Assembly: GCA_017428055.1 (NCBI GenBank)
Contig: JAFRRN010000094.1
Location: 1 to 64,000, forward strand
DNA: 64,000 nt
Direction: 5' to 3'
Origin: Prevotella sp.
GTDB taxonomy: Bacteria > Bacteroidota > Bacteroidia > Bacteroidales > Bacteroidaceae
Shown: in pieces, positions 49,484 to 57,358 of the stretch
Layout of the letters: every line of letters begins with the position of its first letter
Position numbering within the stretch: the stretch's first letter is position 1
Made by a program: the position numbers and the translations under genes
Notes under the pieces: generated by a model
Database searches by the model: none
What the model saw: the letters and a program-made list of their open reading frames with translations, nothing else
What the model was told of the DNA's origin: nothing

Positions 49484-49711
49484 ATGGAATACAAAGTTCT
49501 TCCTTTTAACGCTTCCCTCAAAAGGAACGGTTCTGCCGATGAGGCTGCCCGCCAGCTACAACAGCTAATCGACCAACAACGGTCGCAAGGTTATGAGTAT
49601 GTGGGATTAGAGGACATCACGACTACTGTGGAGGGTACCAATGGATGTCTTGGCATCGGTGCAAAGCCTGGGTATATGGTTGCTGTTGCCGTGGCTATCT
49701 TTAAAAAGTAA
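49484..49711 (+). CDS. Small DUF4177-like protein
   Basis: A 75-residue protein of the form MEYKVLPFNA...LQQLIDQQRSQGYEYVGLEDI...AVAVAIFKK. The strand-helix-strand layout with a central GYEYVGLE resembles DUF4177 proteins, small folds of unknown role. It lies 31 bases after the SH3b membrane protein and 10 bases before the YidD-like gene, so it is likely co-transcribed. Confidence 0.65.
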   Translation: MEYKVLPFNASLKRNGSADEAARQLQQLIDQQRSQGYEYVGLEDITTTVEGTNGCLGIGAKPGYMVAVAVAIFKK

Positions 49712-49720
49712 GCGGCATCC

Positions 49721-50053
49721 ATGATGAAACACTTGCTCTTGCTGGCTATCCGCGTATACTGGAAGATTCCCACGAAGTGGCATCAGAAGTGCATCTTTCG
49801 TGAGACATGCTCCCATTATGTCTATCGGAAAGCCAGCGAGCGAGGTTTCAAGGCGGGAATTGCTGCATTAAGAGAGCGAAATGAGTTGTGCCGTCCTGGC
49901 TATGTCGTTTATCTGTCGCAAGGGCATTATTATCTTAAGACCGCAAACGGCACTGTATTTGAAGAACAGGAAATTGCCCTATCGGAGCTCCCTCCATGTA
50001 ACAAACATATCCTTGACCTTGACAACTATGTGCCAAAACAAATTGAATACTGA
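49721..50053 (+). CDS. YidD-like membrane insertion factor, divergent
   Basis: A 110-residue protein whose first 65 residues match the YidD pattern: hydrophobic start, RVYWKIP, KCIFRETCSHYVYRKASERG and FKAGIAALRERNELCRPGY. The CxxxxTCS, GxxxG-type and final RxxxCxPG landmarks are present, with changes from the usual PTCS. YidD helps YidC-dependent insertion of membrane proteins and is usually beside rpmH, rnpA and yidC. Here it is with small membrane proteins instead and has a 45-residue C-terminal extension, so it may be a specialised paralog. Confidence 0.7.
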   Translation: MMKHLLLLAIRVYWKIPTKWHQKCIFRETCSHYVYRKASERGFKAGIAALRERNELCRPGYVVYLSQGHYYLKTANGTVFEEQEIALSELPPCNKHILDLDNYVPKQIEY

Positions 50054-50104
50054 TAATCCTCCCTATGTGAAGTCTTGCAATCCCAACAAAAAACATCTAA
50101 GAAG

Positions 50105-50278
50105 ATGAAAAAGAAACATGCAATCATTGCGATATGTACATTTGTCGTGCTTACAGTATCTTATCTTTTTTATGCCTTGTCGATAGAACAAAAGCCCAAA
50201 GCAACATGGCCATCGACAGACTCTACCCAAGTGAATAATGTCAATATAGAAACGGACTCAATAACATCATTACCATGA
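50105..50278 (+). CDS. Small membrane-anchored peptide
   Basis: A 57-residue protein with one membrane helix (HAIIAICTFVVLTVSYLFYAL, about residues 5-25) and a polar tail with Asn, Asp and Thr. No family recognised. The start is taken at the ATG at 50105 (MKKKH). Its stop overlaps the next start (ATGA), so it is coupled to the larger membrane protein. Confidence 0.6.
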   Translation: MKKKHAIIAICTFVVLTVSYLFYALSIEQKPKATWPSTDSTQVNNVNIETDSITSLP

Positions 50279-50925
50279 ATGTCTTCATGCATATCATTAT
50301 CAACATCGCAGCCGCCGTCCTCCTCGTAGGAGGGGCATTTGCCTTATTTGCCCATTTTGACAAAGTCGTAGCAAGATTGTTTGGAAGAACGAAAGTTGGT
50401 CCCATCGAGGACTTGCATATCAATAACGAAAACGTCTCTAATTTCGTCGGGTCTGAATACACGACGTATTTATTAAGCGTGGTCATAGGAGCCATCATGG
50501 AAATCGGGAATGCTATTGGTGGCAGATTCATTTTGGGGTTTCATGGCTTTTGGAGTAGCTTATGCACGTTACTTCCCTTGTTGCTCTTTGCGGCTTATTC
50601 GCTTCATGTTTATTTCGTGTTGGAGGCAGAAGAGAGCATTGGGCGCATCATTGGGCGACTGTTGTTCCTTGCTGGTGTCTGTGTATTTGGATTCCTTGCG
50701 GGCGCAACGGCGATGGCTCTTATATTTCTTGTGATATGCCTCGTCATCGTATTGGTATTTGCCATTTTGGCAATAGATGGAGGAAACCCTGAAAGAATTA
50801 AAATCATAGGCAAAGGTCTCTTTAGCCGTGACAAGATAGCTACAAGAAACTGGGATGGCACCTACACGGATGAGGACGGAGGGCATTGGAAAAAGAATTC
50901 AAATAATACAGTAACGAAAATATAA
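50275..50925 (+). CDS. Polytopic membrane protein of unknown function
   Basis: A 216-residue protein with about five helices: residues 5-25 (HIIINIAAAVLLVGGAFALFA), 65-80, 85-108, 122-140 and 142-165. A soluble C-terminal tail of about 45 residues (NWDGTYTDEDGGHWKK) follows. I do not recognise the family. It is coupled to the small membrane peptide and ends the envelope gene run from 48551. Confidence 0.6.
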   Translation: MNVFMHIIINIAAAVLLVGGAFALFAHFDKVVARLFGRTKVGPIEDLHINNENVSNFVGSEYTTYLLSVVIGAIMEIGNAIGGRFILGFHGFWSSLCTLLPLLLFAAYSLHVYFVLEAEESIGRIIGRLLFLAGVCVFGFLAGATAMALIFLVICLVIVLVFAILAIDGGNPERIKIIGKGLFSRDKIATRNWDGTYTDEDGGHWKKNSNNTVTKI

Positions 50926-50955
50926 TTAATTGACGTACCCAAATAAAATAAACGT

Positions 50956-53562
50956 ATGAAAAAGATATTGTTATTATTATTGCCTATCATTGGCATGATG
51001 CAAGCAGAGGCCTCTCCTTATATTGATGATGTTCAAACGGTGCAGGAAGTGCCTTATAGTCCCTCCATCTTTTTCTTTGATTCCGAGGTAAAACGCATTT
51101 GCGTAGAAAATTGGGACACCGATAAAAACGGCGAACTCTCGTATGATGAGGCGGCAAATGTGACTTCTATATGGCAATTCCATGGAAGCGCGATAGTGAC
51201 TTTTGATGAACTCCAATATTTTACAGGATTGGAGAGTATTGATGATAATGCTTTTAGTGAATGTACGAATTTGCAATCGATAACACTTCCTGAAAATTTA
51301 TTGAAGATTGGTAGTTTCGCTTTTTGGGGGTGTATATCTCTCGTTACCATTGAGATTCCTGCTTCTGTCACAGAGGTTGGATGGGGATCATTCTTTGGTT
51401 GTAGTAGCCTTGAATCAATACGTATGAATGGTGTTTATCCGCCCCAAATGGGAAGTCATGTTCAGGATGATGGCTCTGTCTCTTTTGATATTCTTTCAGG
51501 AGGGGAATTTGAAATAACTTTATATGTTCCCATTGGAGCTAAAGATGTATATAGTAATGCAGAAGGTTGGAGTAGTTTTTGGAATATTGTGGATGTGGAA
51601 GTTGATACAGCTGCTTGCATCCAATTTGCCGATGCCGAGGTGAAGCGCATCTGTGTAGAGAATTGGGACACCAATGGCGATGGTGAGTTGTCGTATGCGG
51701 AGGCGGCAGATGTTATCCAAATAGGTAAAGTGTTTAAAGGGAATAAGTCCATTCGGCTTTTTGATGAATTGGTCAATTTCACGGGATTGACAACGATTAC
51801 GGATAGTGCATTCTTTGATTGTACGGCATTTACATCAGTGAAAATACCCAGCAATGTGGAATCAATCCGTAATTATGCTTTCATGGGGTGTGATCATTTG
51901 GGAGTTGTCAACATCCCAAGTGGCTTGACATTGGTTGAACCATTGGCATTCACGGGCTGTGCGGGATTTATAGTTGTTAGTGGAAATAGTCGTTATGATT
52001 CTCGAAATAATTGTAATTCTATCATAGAGACCAATACGAATAAACTCATTATAGGTAGTAATTCATCGACAATACCCAGTAGTGTAACGAGCATAGGATA
52101 TTATGCATTTTCTGGTTGCGCAGGGTTGAAATCTATTACCATTCCATTTGGTGTTACAAAAATAGATAGGGGTACTTTCTATGGTTGTTCTGGGCTTACT
52201 TCTGTAACAATTCCTAATAGTGTTACGATTATTGGTGCTGATGCTTTTGGTAATTGTTCAAGTTTAGAATCTATATACATTCCAAATAGTGTGAAGCAAA
52301 TTTACGATTTTGCATTTAGTGGTTGTAAAGGATTGAAATCCATAACAATCCCCAATGGAATAAGCGAAATCGGTATTTACGTTTTTTCTGGATGTTCAAA
52401 TTTAGAATCTGTAGTAATACCAAATAGCGTGACAAGCATAGGGCATTGGTCTTTCAGCTTTTGCTATGGGTTAAAATCATTATCTATTCCAAATAGTGTG
52501 ACAACGATAGGTTCATACGCCTTTTTTGACTGTGATGGGTTGGTTTCAATTTCTATTCCAAATAGCGTGACCGAAATTGGAAGGGATGCTTTTCGATGGA
52601 GTGATGGTTTGACGTCTATCACGATTCCCAGTAGTGTTACTACTATTGGCGATGGTATTCTATATAGGTGTGGAAGCCTATCTTCTATTTTGATGAAAGG
52701 TAGTACACCACCTGATAATTTTGAAAATGTAGTAGGAGGGAATTATGATTATTATGAAGGTATCATTTGCGTTCCCAACGGAGCCAAGTCTGCTTATCAG
52801 TCCTTGGAATGGAAGACAGAGCATCCGATTTACGAGGCTGGCGACGTGAATAGGGACGATGAGATTGACGTTGCCGACGTGGTTGGCATTGCCCGTGGCA
52901 TTGTGGGTTTGCAGGATGACGGGTATGTCGAATTCTTGGCAGACTTCAATGCCGATGACGAGGTGGATGTGCGCGATGCCGTGGCGTTGGTGAATGAGAT
53001 TGCTGGTGACGTTTCGTTTGCCAAGGGGGCAAATGTTGGTGGGCAGGTTGCGAGTGGCCATGCCGTTCCGACGTTAAGCGCACACTTTGCCGACGGCACG
53101 GTGTCGCTGCTCGTGGGCAATGCCTCGGCCTATACGGCGTTCCAGTTTGACATCCATGTCGATGATGACGTGGATGTGGAGTCGGTGTTGCTCAACGAGC
53201 GTCGCGGCAACGGTCACACCTTATTATATAATAAGATGGGCGAGGGCTGGTATCGTGTCGCCGTGGTGTCGATAGCCAATAACCCCTTGCGCGGCAATGA
53301 TGGTGAGTTGGTCAACTTCACATTGAGCGACAGGTATTTCGATGACATCGTGATAGACAACATCCGCTTCGTGACCGTGCAGGGCGACAGCCATCAACTT
53401 GATGGCATCGACGTTGCCGAGTTGACGGGCGTCCAATCGTTTGCGCAAGACGGTGCCCACGAGGCGGACGACGATGCTGCCTATACGCTTAATGGCATCC
53501 GCGTGAAGACGATGGGCAAGGGCATCTATGTGAAGAATGGAAAGAAAATTGTTGTGAAGTAA
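50956..53562 (+). CDS. BspA-type LRR surface protein with dockerin-like and sorting domains
   Basis: An 868-residue secreted protein. After the signal peptide it has two copies of an EF-hand-like block, VKRICVENWDTDKNGELSYD (about 46-65) and VKRICVENWDTNGDGELSYA (about 229-248), each followed by leucine-rich material. From about residue 275 to 610 it carries a series of BspA LRRs of 23 residues (IPNSVTSIGxxAFxxCxGLKSIT). Then come a dockerin-like pair (GDVNRDDEIDVADVVGIARG and DFNADDEVDVRDAVALVNEI, about 640-685), a cohesin-like beta domain, and a type IX-like C-terminus (YTLNGIRVKTMGKGIYVKNG). BspA proteins bind host matrix and other bacteria. The LRR part is AT-rich; the C-terminal part is GC-rich. 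Confidence 0.88.
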   Translation: MKKILLLLLPIIGMMQAEASPYIDDVQTVQEVPYSPSIFFFDSEVKRICVENWDTDKNGELSYDEAANVTSIWQFHGSAIVTFDELQYFTGLESIDDNAFSECTNLQSITLPENLLKIGSFAFWGCISLVTIEIPASVTEVGWGSFFGCSSLESIRMNGVYPPQMGSHVQDDGSVSFDILSGGEFEITLYVPIGAKDVYSNAEGWSSFWNIVDVEVDTAACIQFADAEVKRICVENWDTNGDGELSYAEAADVIQIGKVFKGNKSIRLFDELVNFTGLTTITDSAFFDCTAFTSVKIPSNVESIRNYAFMGCDHLGVVNIPSGLTLVEPLAFTGCAGFIVVSGNSRYDSRNNCNSIIETNTNKLIIGSNSSTIPSSVTSIGYYAFSGCAGLKSITIPFGVTKIDRGTFYGCSGLTSVTIPNSVTIIGADAFGNCSSLESIYIPNSVKQIYDFAFSGCKGLKSITIPNGISEIGIYVFSGCSNLESVVIPNSVTSIGHWSFSFCYGLKSLSIPNSVTTIGSYAFFDCDGLVSISIPNSVTEIGRDAFRWSDGLTSITIPSSVTTIGDGILYRCGSLSSILMKGSTPPDNFENVVGGNYDYYEGIICVPNGAKSAYQSLEWKTEHPIYEAGDVNRDDEIDVADVVGIARGIVGLQDDGYVEFLADFNADDEVDVRDAVALVNEIAGDVSFAKGANVGGQVASGHAVPTLSAHFADGTVSLLVGNASAYTAFQFDIHVDDDVDVESVLLNERRGNGHTLLYNKMGEGWYRVAVVSIANNPLRGNDGELVNFTLSDRYFDDIVIDNIRFVTVQGDSHQLDGIDVAELTGVQSFAQDGAHEADDDAAYTLNGIRVKTMGKGIYVKNGKKIVVK

Positions 53563-53569
53563 GTTTTTT

Positions 53570-54658
53570 ATGGATATGAAAAGAATATTAGGTGTTATGG
53601 CGTTGCTGATGCTTTGTGTCAGCAATGCCACCCTTGCGGACAATATCGAGGTGGAAGGTTTTTCCATCAAGCAGGGAGAGAAGAAGACGTTTGCCATCAA
53701 CTTGAACAATACCGTGTCGACATACATCGGTTTTCAGATGGACTTGGTGTTGCCCGATGGCTTGACAATCAATAAGGCGGATTGCTCATTGACAGCTCGT
53801 TTCAGCGATGCCTCGCAGACATTGACCATCGGCAAGCAGGAGGACGGCTCGTATCGCTTGGTCAGCACCTCGATGAGCCTCAAGCCCATCACGGGAACAA
53901 ATGGGGCGGTGGTCAACGTAAGTGTCACGGCGAGCGAAGACTTCAGCGGTGGCACGGTGGAAGTGAGGAACGTGAAGTTTGTCGATGCCAATGGCGTGAA
54001 GACCATCCTTGATGGAGCAACGGCGGCGGTGAACGTGGATGTGGCCAACTGCATGTATATCGAGGCCGTGAAAGGACGGGCTGGTGGTAGCGTGGTGCTG
54101 CCCGTGAAGATGAAATGCGACGAGGACATCTATGGATTCCAATTGGATTTTGTCTTGCCCGATGGCGTATCGGTTGCCACAGATGCCAATGGCGGCTATC
54201 AGGTGTCGTTGGTGAGTGGGATTGGCAACCAATTCTCGCTTGTCGCCAACAAGCGGTCGGAGGGTACGTATTCCATAGCCCTGTTTTCCGCCTCCGTCAA
54301 GAAAATTGGTGCGATGGACGGCCCTGTATTCCAGGTGGTATTGGAAATTGCGGATGACGTAGAGGTGGGCGACTATCCCATCATCCTTCAGGATGTGCAG
54401 ATGACCAAGAAGGTGGGTATCGCCTTTGACACTATCTTTGCACCCACGTACACCTCGACGTTGACGGTAGACGACATCCTCATGGGCGATGTCAACAACG
54501 ACGGCCTCGTCAACATCACGGATGTGGTGTCGATGGTGAGCCATATCATCGGCAATGAGGTTGGCGGGTTCAACGTTGCGGCTGCCGATGTGACTGCTGA
54601 TGGCCTTGTCAACATCACCGATGTTGTCACTGTCTTGTATAGTATTATCGGGCAATAG
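53570..54658 (+). CDS. Secreted protein with two cohesin-like domains and dockerin
   Basis: A 362-residue protein with a signal peptide (ILGVMALLMLCVSNATLA). Two cohesin-like beta domains follow, about 25-155 (STYIGFQMDLVLPDGLTINK) and 165-300 (DIYGFQLDFVLPDGVSVATD), which are clear repeats of each other. The C-terminus is a dockerin type I-like pair, GDVNNDGLVNITDVVSMVSH and ADVTADGLVNITDVVTVLYS. It starts seven bases after the BspA gene's stop. It lacks a type IX sorting domain. The two neighbours share dockerin and cohesin-like parts, so they may assemble together on the cell surface (inference). Confidence 0.82.
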   Translation: MDMKRILGVMALLMLCVSNATLADNIEVEGFSIKQGEKKTFAINLNNTVSTYIGFQMDLVLPDGLTINKADCSLTARFSDASQTLTIGKQEDGSYRLVSTSMSLKPITGTNGAVVNVSVTASEDFSGGTVEVRNVKFVDANGVKTILDGATAAVNVDVANCMYIEAVKGRAGGSVVLPVKMKCDEDIYGFQLDFVLPDGVSVATDANGGYQVSLVSGIGNQFSLVANKRSEGTYSIALFSASVKKIGAMDGPVFQVVLEIADDVEVGDYPIILQDVQMTKKVGIAFDTIFAPTYTSTLTVDDILMGDVNNDGLVNITDVVSMVSHIIGNEVGGFNVAAADVTADGLVNITDVVTVLYSIIGQ

Positions 54659-54671
54659 TTCATAATATACT

Positions 54672-54746
54672 ATGGCTTATATGAAATTGATAGCAAGGCG
54701 GAATCCGAAAAGCCAGAAAAGAGTAGGGAAAATAAAAAATTACTAA
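54672..54746 (+). CDS. Possible 24-residue basic peptide
   Basis: A short frame from ATG at 54672 encodes MAYMKLIARRNPKSQKRVGK followed by four residues and TAA, ending four bases before the cysteine-rich gene. The first half resembles the N-terminus of Bacteroidetes HU-like proteins, so it may be a fragment of one or chance. No promoter is visible. Kept at low confidence because of its position at the head of the peptide cluster. Confidence 0.2.
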   Translation: MAYMKLIARRNPKSQKRVGKIKNY

Positions 54747-54750
54747 AGTT

Positions 54751-54858
54751 ATGTTGACAGATGTTTATACTGTAAACGAAAAAAATTGCAGCAATGCGAC
54801 AGCGGGTTGTTGTGATGTTTTCGGTTATGGCTGTTCTTGCGCTTGCAACAATAGCTAA
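54751..54858 (+). CDS. Cysteine-rich candidate RiPP precursor peptide (35 residues)
   Basis: ATG at 54751 opens a 35-codon frame ending TAA at 54856-54858. The first 12 residues (MLTDVYTVNEKN) would be a short leader. The rest contains six cysteines, at 13, 20, 21, 28, 30 and 32, in the pattern C-x6-CC-x6-C-x-C-x-C, and ends GCCDVFGYGCSCACNNS. There is no hydrophobic signal. The gene sits first in a one-strand cluster with two radical SAM/SPASM maturases, and a strong hairpin follows 16 bases after its stop, as is usual between a highly expressed precursor and its enzymes. Upstream in-frame TAA at 54733-54735 rules out a longer ATG form. An overlapping 48-codon frame (54794-54940) is considered less likely. 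Identification is by context. Confidence 0.6.
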   Translation: MLTDVYTVNEKNCSNATAGCCDVFGYGCSCACNNS

Positions 54859-54874
54859 AGAAACTTTTAGTAGT

Positions 54875-54900
54875 GGAAGGTGTGTTAAGACGCACCTTCC
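54875..54900 (+). terminator. Strong hairpin between peptide gene and maturation genes
   Basis: ggaaggtgtg (54875-54884) and cgcaccttcc (54891-54900) form a 10-bp stem with one G-T pair and a six-base loop. It lies 16 bases after the stop of the cysteine-rich peptide and 23 bases before the next start. There is no long T run, so it may be a partial terminator or an mRNA-stabilising 3' end. Confidence 0.7.
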
Positions 54901-54923
54901 GTTTCATCGAGATGATTATAGTT

Positions 54924-56015
54924 ATGGAACATACATTTGAAAAAATATCAATTTTGGCAAAAAAATACTTGCTTTTTATCGTGTTATGTTGTATTGTCCT
55001 TGTTCTTTTGTTGATACTTCTTTTTGCTGGAGAAAAAATACAAGAAGATACATGGTCACGTAATTTTATCAGTGCTTTGTTGGGTGCTGCCACAGTTTCA
55101 GTTATCACATATTCGCTTTTGAAAGGTCAGGCTAACAATGAGAGTGCGGTAGAACAAAATAAGAAAGTTTTTGAAAATCGATTGAATGCTTATGAGTCCT
55201 TTTTGTCCATATTACAGAATGTGGTGGTCAATAATGTCGTGGATGAGAAGAGTGAAAAGCTTTTACAATTTGGAATTGCTACAATTGGTATGCACGCAGA
55301 TTCCGAAGACATGGTGGTAATAAGCAAAAACCTAAAATATATTCTTCAAAAAATTAAAGTAAAAGAACGTGCAGATGGATCTATCTGGAATGAGTTGATG
55401 GAGATAGTAAATGTTTTCCATCACTCCCTTTACGTGAATAAAGAACGTAAGGTAGATAGTTGTATGCGTAAATCACTGCGTAATTTTAGTGGGTTATGTG
55501 TGGATGAAAATTATGAGATTTTGCAGTTTGTTGAGTGTTTGTTGTCTTCTTTCCATTTTGATTCTTTCATTGCAGGTCAATGCTTATTTTATAGTATTCC
55601 TGTTAAAAAGTATTATGTTAAGAACAGAAATGTTCCCAGAAAGTTGTATGTTACATTGCGCATAGATAAGATTACAGATGATATGCACTATTCAGGTATT
55701 ATTGCCATATATAGTGAGTCTGCAAACTATGAACAATTACGTGAGATGATGAAATCTCCTGATTTATGGATAGGTTCTGATAAAATAACTTTTATAGAAA
55801 AATCTGAGTTAGGATTAGGTATTAATGTTGTTGACAAAGCTTTTGTTTTGTCTTTTGAAAAAAAGAAAGATATGGAATTGCAATCTGCCGTATGTGATGT
55901 TTTTATGTTTATGCATCCAATATGGGCAGAAAAAGGGGTATCATATTTACGAAAAGATAAAGATGGAAGGCTAATACGAGAAATTCCCAGTAGCAAACTA
56001 CCATTAACGAGTTAA
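54924..56015 (+). CDS. Two-helix membrane protein of the peptide cluster
   Basis: From the methionine at 54924 the protein is 363 residues. Two helices at about 13-34 (LLFIVLCCIVLVLLLILLFAG) and 46-64 (FISALLGAATVSVITYSLL) are followed by a coiled-coil-like stretch (NNESAVEQNKKVFENRLNAY) and a soluble domain of about 270 residues with no motif I recognise. The start was chosen after the hairpin at 54875-54900. It lies three bases before the first radical SAM gene. It may anchor the maturation complex, export the product or give immunity; nothing in the sequence decides between these. AT-rich like the whole cluster. Confidence 0.7.
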   Translation: MEHTFEKISILAKKYLLFIVLCCIVLVLLLILLFAGEKIQEDTWSRNFISALLGAATVSVITYSLLKGQANNESAVEQNKKVFENRLNAYESFLSILQNVVVNNVVDEKSEKLLQFGIATIGMHADSEDMVVISKNLKYILQKIKVKERADGSIWNELMEIVNVFHHSLYVNKERKVDSCMRKSLRNFSGLCVDENYEILQFVECLLSSFHFDSFIAGQCLFYSIPVKKYYVKNRNVPRKLYVTLRIDKITDDMHYSGIIAIYSESANYEQLREMMKSPDLWIGSDKITFIEKSELGLGINVVDKAFVLSFEKKKDMELQSAVCDVFMFMHPIWAEKGVSYLRKDKDGRLIREIPSSKLPLTS

Positions 56016-56018
56016 ACG

Positions 56019-57347
56019 ATGAGCGAAAAACTTGAATCATATAATATTTTTCCAATCCCTGTTGGTGATTTTTTCGACAATGATCCAGAAGCATGTTATT
56101 TGGTTTATGCACCTCTGAAAAATCAATTCTTTCTGGCAACATCAAGACAAGTGGAATATCTGGAAAAACAGATTAAGCAAAGGGAAATAGGAGACCTACT
56201 CCAAAATCTGATGGATGCTGAATCCCTACCAACCCATGAGATTTCAACTGACACTTTTTGTACATTGCATCTGTTACTGAATGAGAAGTGCAATTTTCAT
56301 TGTACATATTGTTATTCGGCAGCGGGTCGTTCTTCGGTCGAACTTACGATGAACGAGGTTAAACCTTTGCTCGATTTTTTCTTGTCGGGAAAAAGGAAAG
56401 CAGTCAGAGAGAGGACAGTGATGTTTATGGGGGGCGGTGAACCCATGCTTTCCTGGCCTTTACTTAAACAGTCAACACTATATGCAAAACATGTGGCAGC
56501 AAAGGAAAATGTTACAATCCACTTTTCTTTGACGACTAATGGCTCTCTTATGAATGATGATGAGTTATTATTCTTGAAGGAACATGATTTTACAGTACAA
56601 ATATCTTTCGAAATACTACCAGAAGTCCAACGTGTACAAAGAGGCCCCTATATTCAAGTGGCAAAGAATTTACAACACTTGACAGAGAAGGGAATAAAAA
56701 ATTATGTTCGTTCAACGATTACAGCAGAAAATGTAGACCGCATCCCTGAAATGGTGGATTATTGTCATAAACATTTTCCTTTGGTTTGTAAAATGAGTTG
56801 TCAACAAGTGGTGGATCCTGCATACTTCACCTCGACCGCCATTGTAGATAACTTTTTCCAGCGTTATTTCCTATCATACCAAAAGGGTACTCGCCGTGCC
56901 GAATTGTATGGAATTACATTACACTCATCTTCTTCTCATTTGCTTAACTATTCTCATCGTGATCGTTTTTGTTATAATTTGTTGTGTCTCACCCCCTATG
57001 GAACGCTGACATTATGTCCGGATGTGTCATCTCCTGATGAACCAGATTATCAGGAATCCGTGATAGGTGAGCTGAAAGACAATAAAGTCTTGTTTCATCA
57101 AGAAGCATTTGAAAGATTGACCAGTGGCAATATCTATACTATTGAGAAATGCAAGACGTGTTATGCTCGGTGGAATTGTGGTGGTGGGTGTCCAAGTAGT
57201 CGAAGGGTATACTCAACAGATATATTTGATGCAATATGCAATCATTACCGCAGAATGTTACGTAATAGTCTTATAGAAGAACTTGCAAGAAAGCATAAAA
57301 TGGCAACAGGAAATGATTTCTATACAGATATTGCGTCAAAATTATAA
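56019..57347 (+). CDS. Radical SAM/SPASM peptide maturase 1
   Basis: A 442-residue enzyme. An N-terminal domain of about 75 residues (YNIFPIPVGDFF, LKNQFFLATSRQ) is shared with the next gene and may recognise the leader peptide. The radical SAM core begins with the [4Fe-4S] motif CNFHCTYC (Cys91, 95, 98) and has GGGEP at 138-142. The C-terminal SPASM domain has the cluster ligands CLTPYGTLTLCPD, then CKTCYARWNCGGGC (Cys378, 381, 387, 391) and Cys407. SPASM enzymes of this shape install thioether or carbon-carbon crosslinks in peptides. It lies between the membrane protein and its paralog with gaps of 3 and 11 bases. Confidence 0.9.
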   Translation: MSEKLESYNIFPIPVGDFFDNDPEACYLVYAPLKNQFFLATSRQVEYLEKQIKQREIGDLLQNLMDAESLPTHEISTDTFCTLHLLLNEKCNFHCTYCYSAAGRSSVELTMNEVKPLLDFFLSGKRKAVRERTVMFMGGGEPMLSWPLLKQSTLYAKHVAAKENVTIHFSLTTNGSLMNDDELLFLKEHDFTVQISFEILPEVQRVQRGPYIQVAKNLQHLTEKGIKNYVRSTITAENVDRIPEMVDYCHKHFPLVCKMSCQQVVDPAYFTSTAIVDNFFQRYFLSYQKGTRRAELYGITLHSSSSHLLNYSHRDRFCYNLLCLTPYGTLTLCPDVSSPDEPDYQESVIGELKDNKVLFHQEAFERLTSGNIYTIEKCKTCYARWNCGGGCPSSRRVYSTDIFDAICNHYRRMLRNSLIEELARKHKMATGNDFYTDIASKL

Positions 57348-57358
57348 AAGATACTGTT

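Noticed and set aside
54794-54940. A 48-codon frame overlapping the cysteine-rich peptide gene, with a hydrophobic start and a Tyr-rich end.
   Set aside because: It reads through the hairpin at 54875-54900 and overlaps the start of the next gene, while the other frame ends before the hairpin and is cysteine-rich. It is kept in mind as an alternative precursor, not called.
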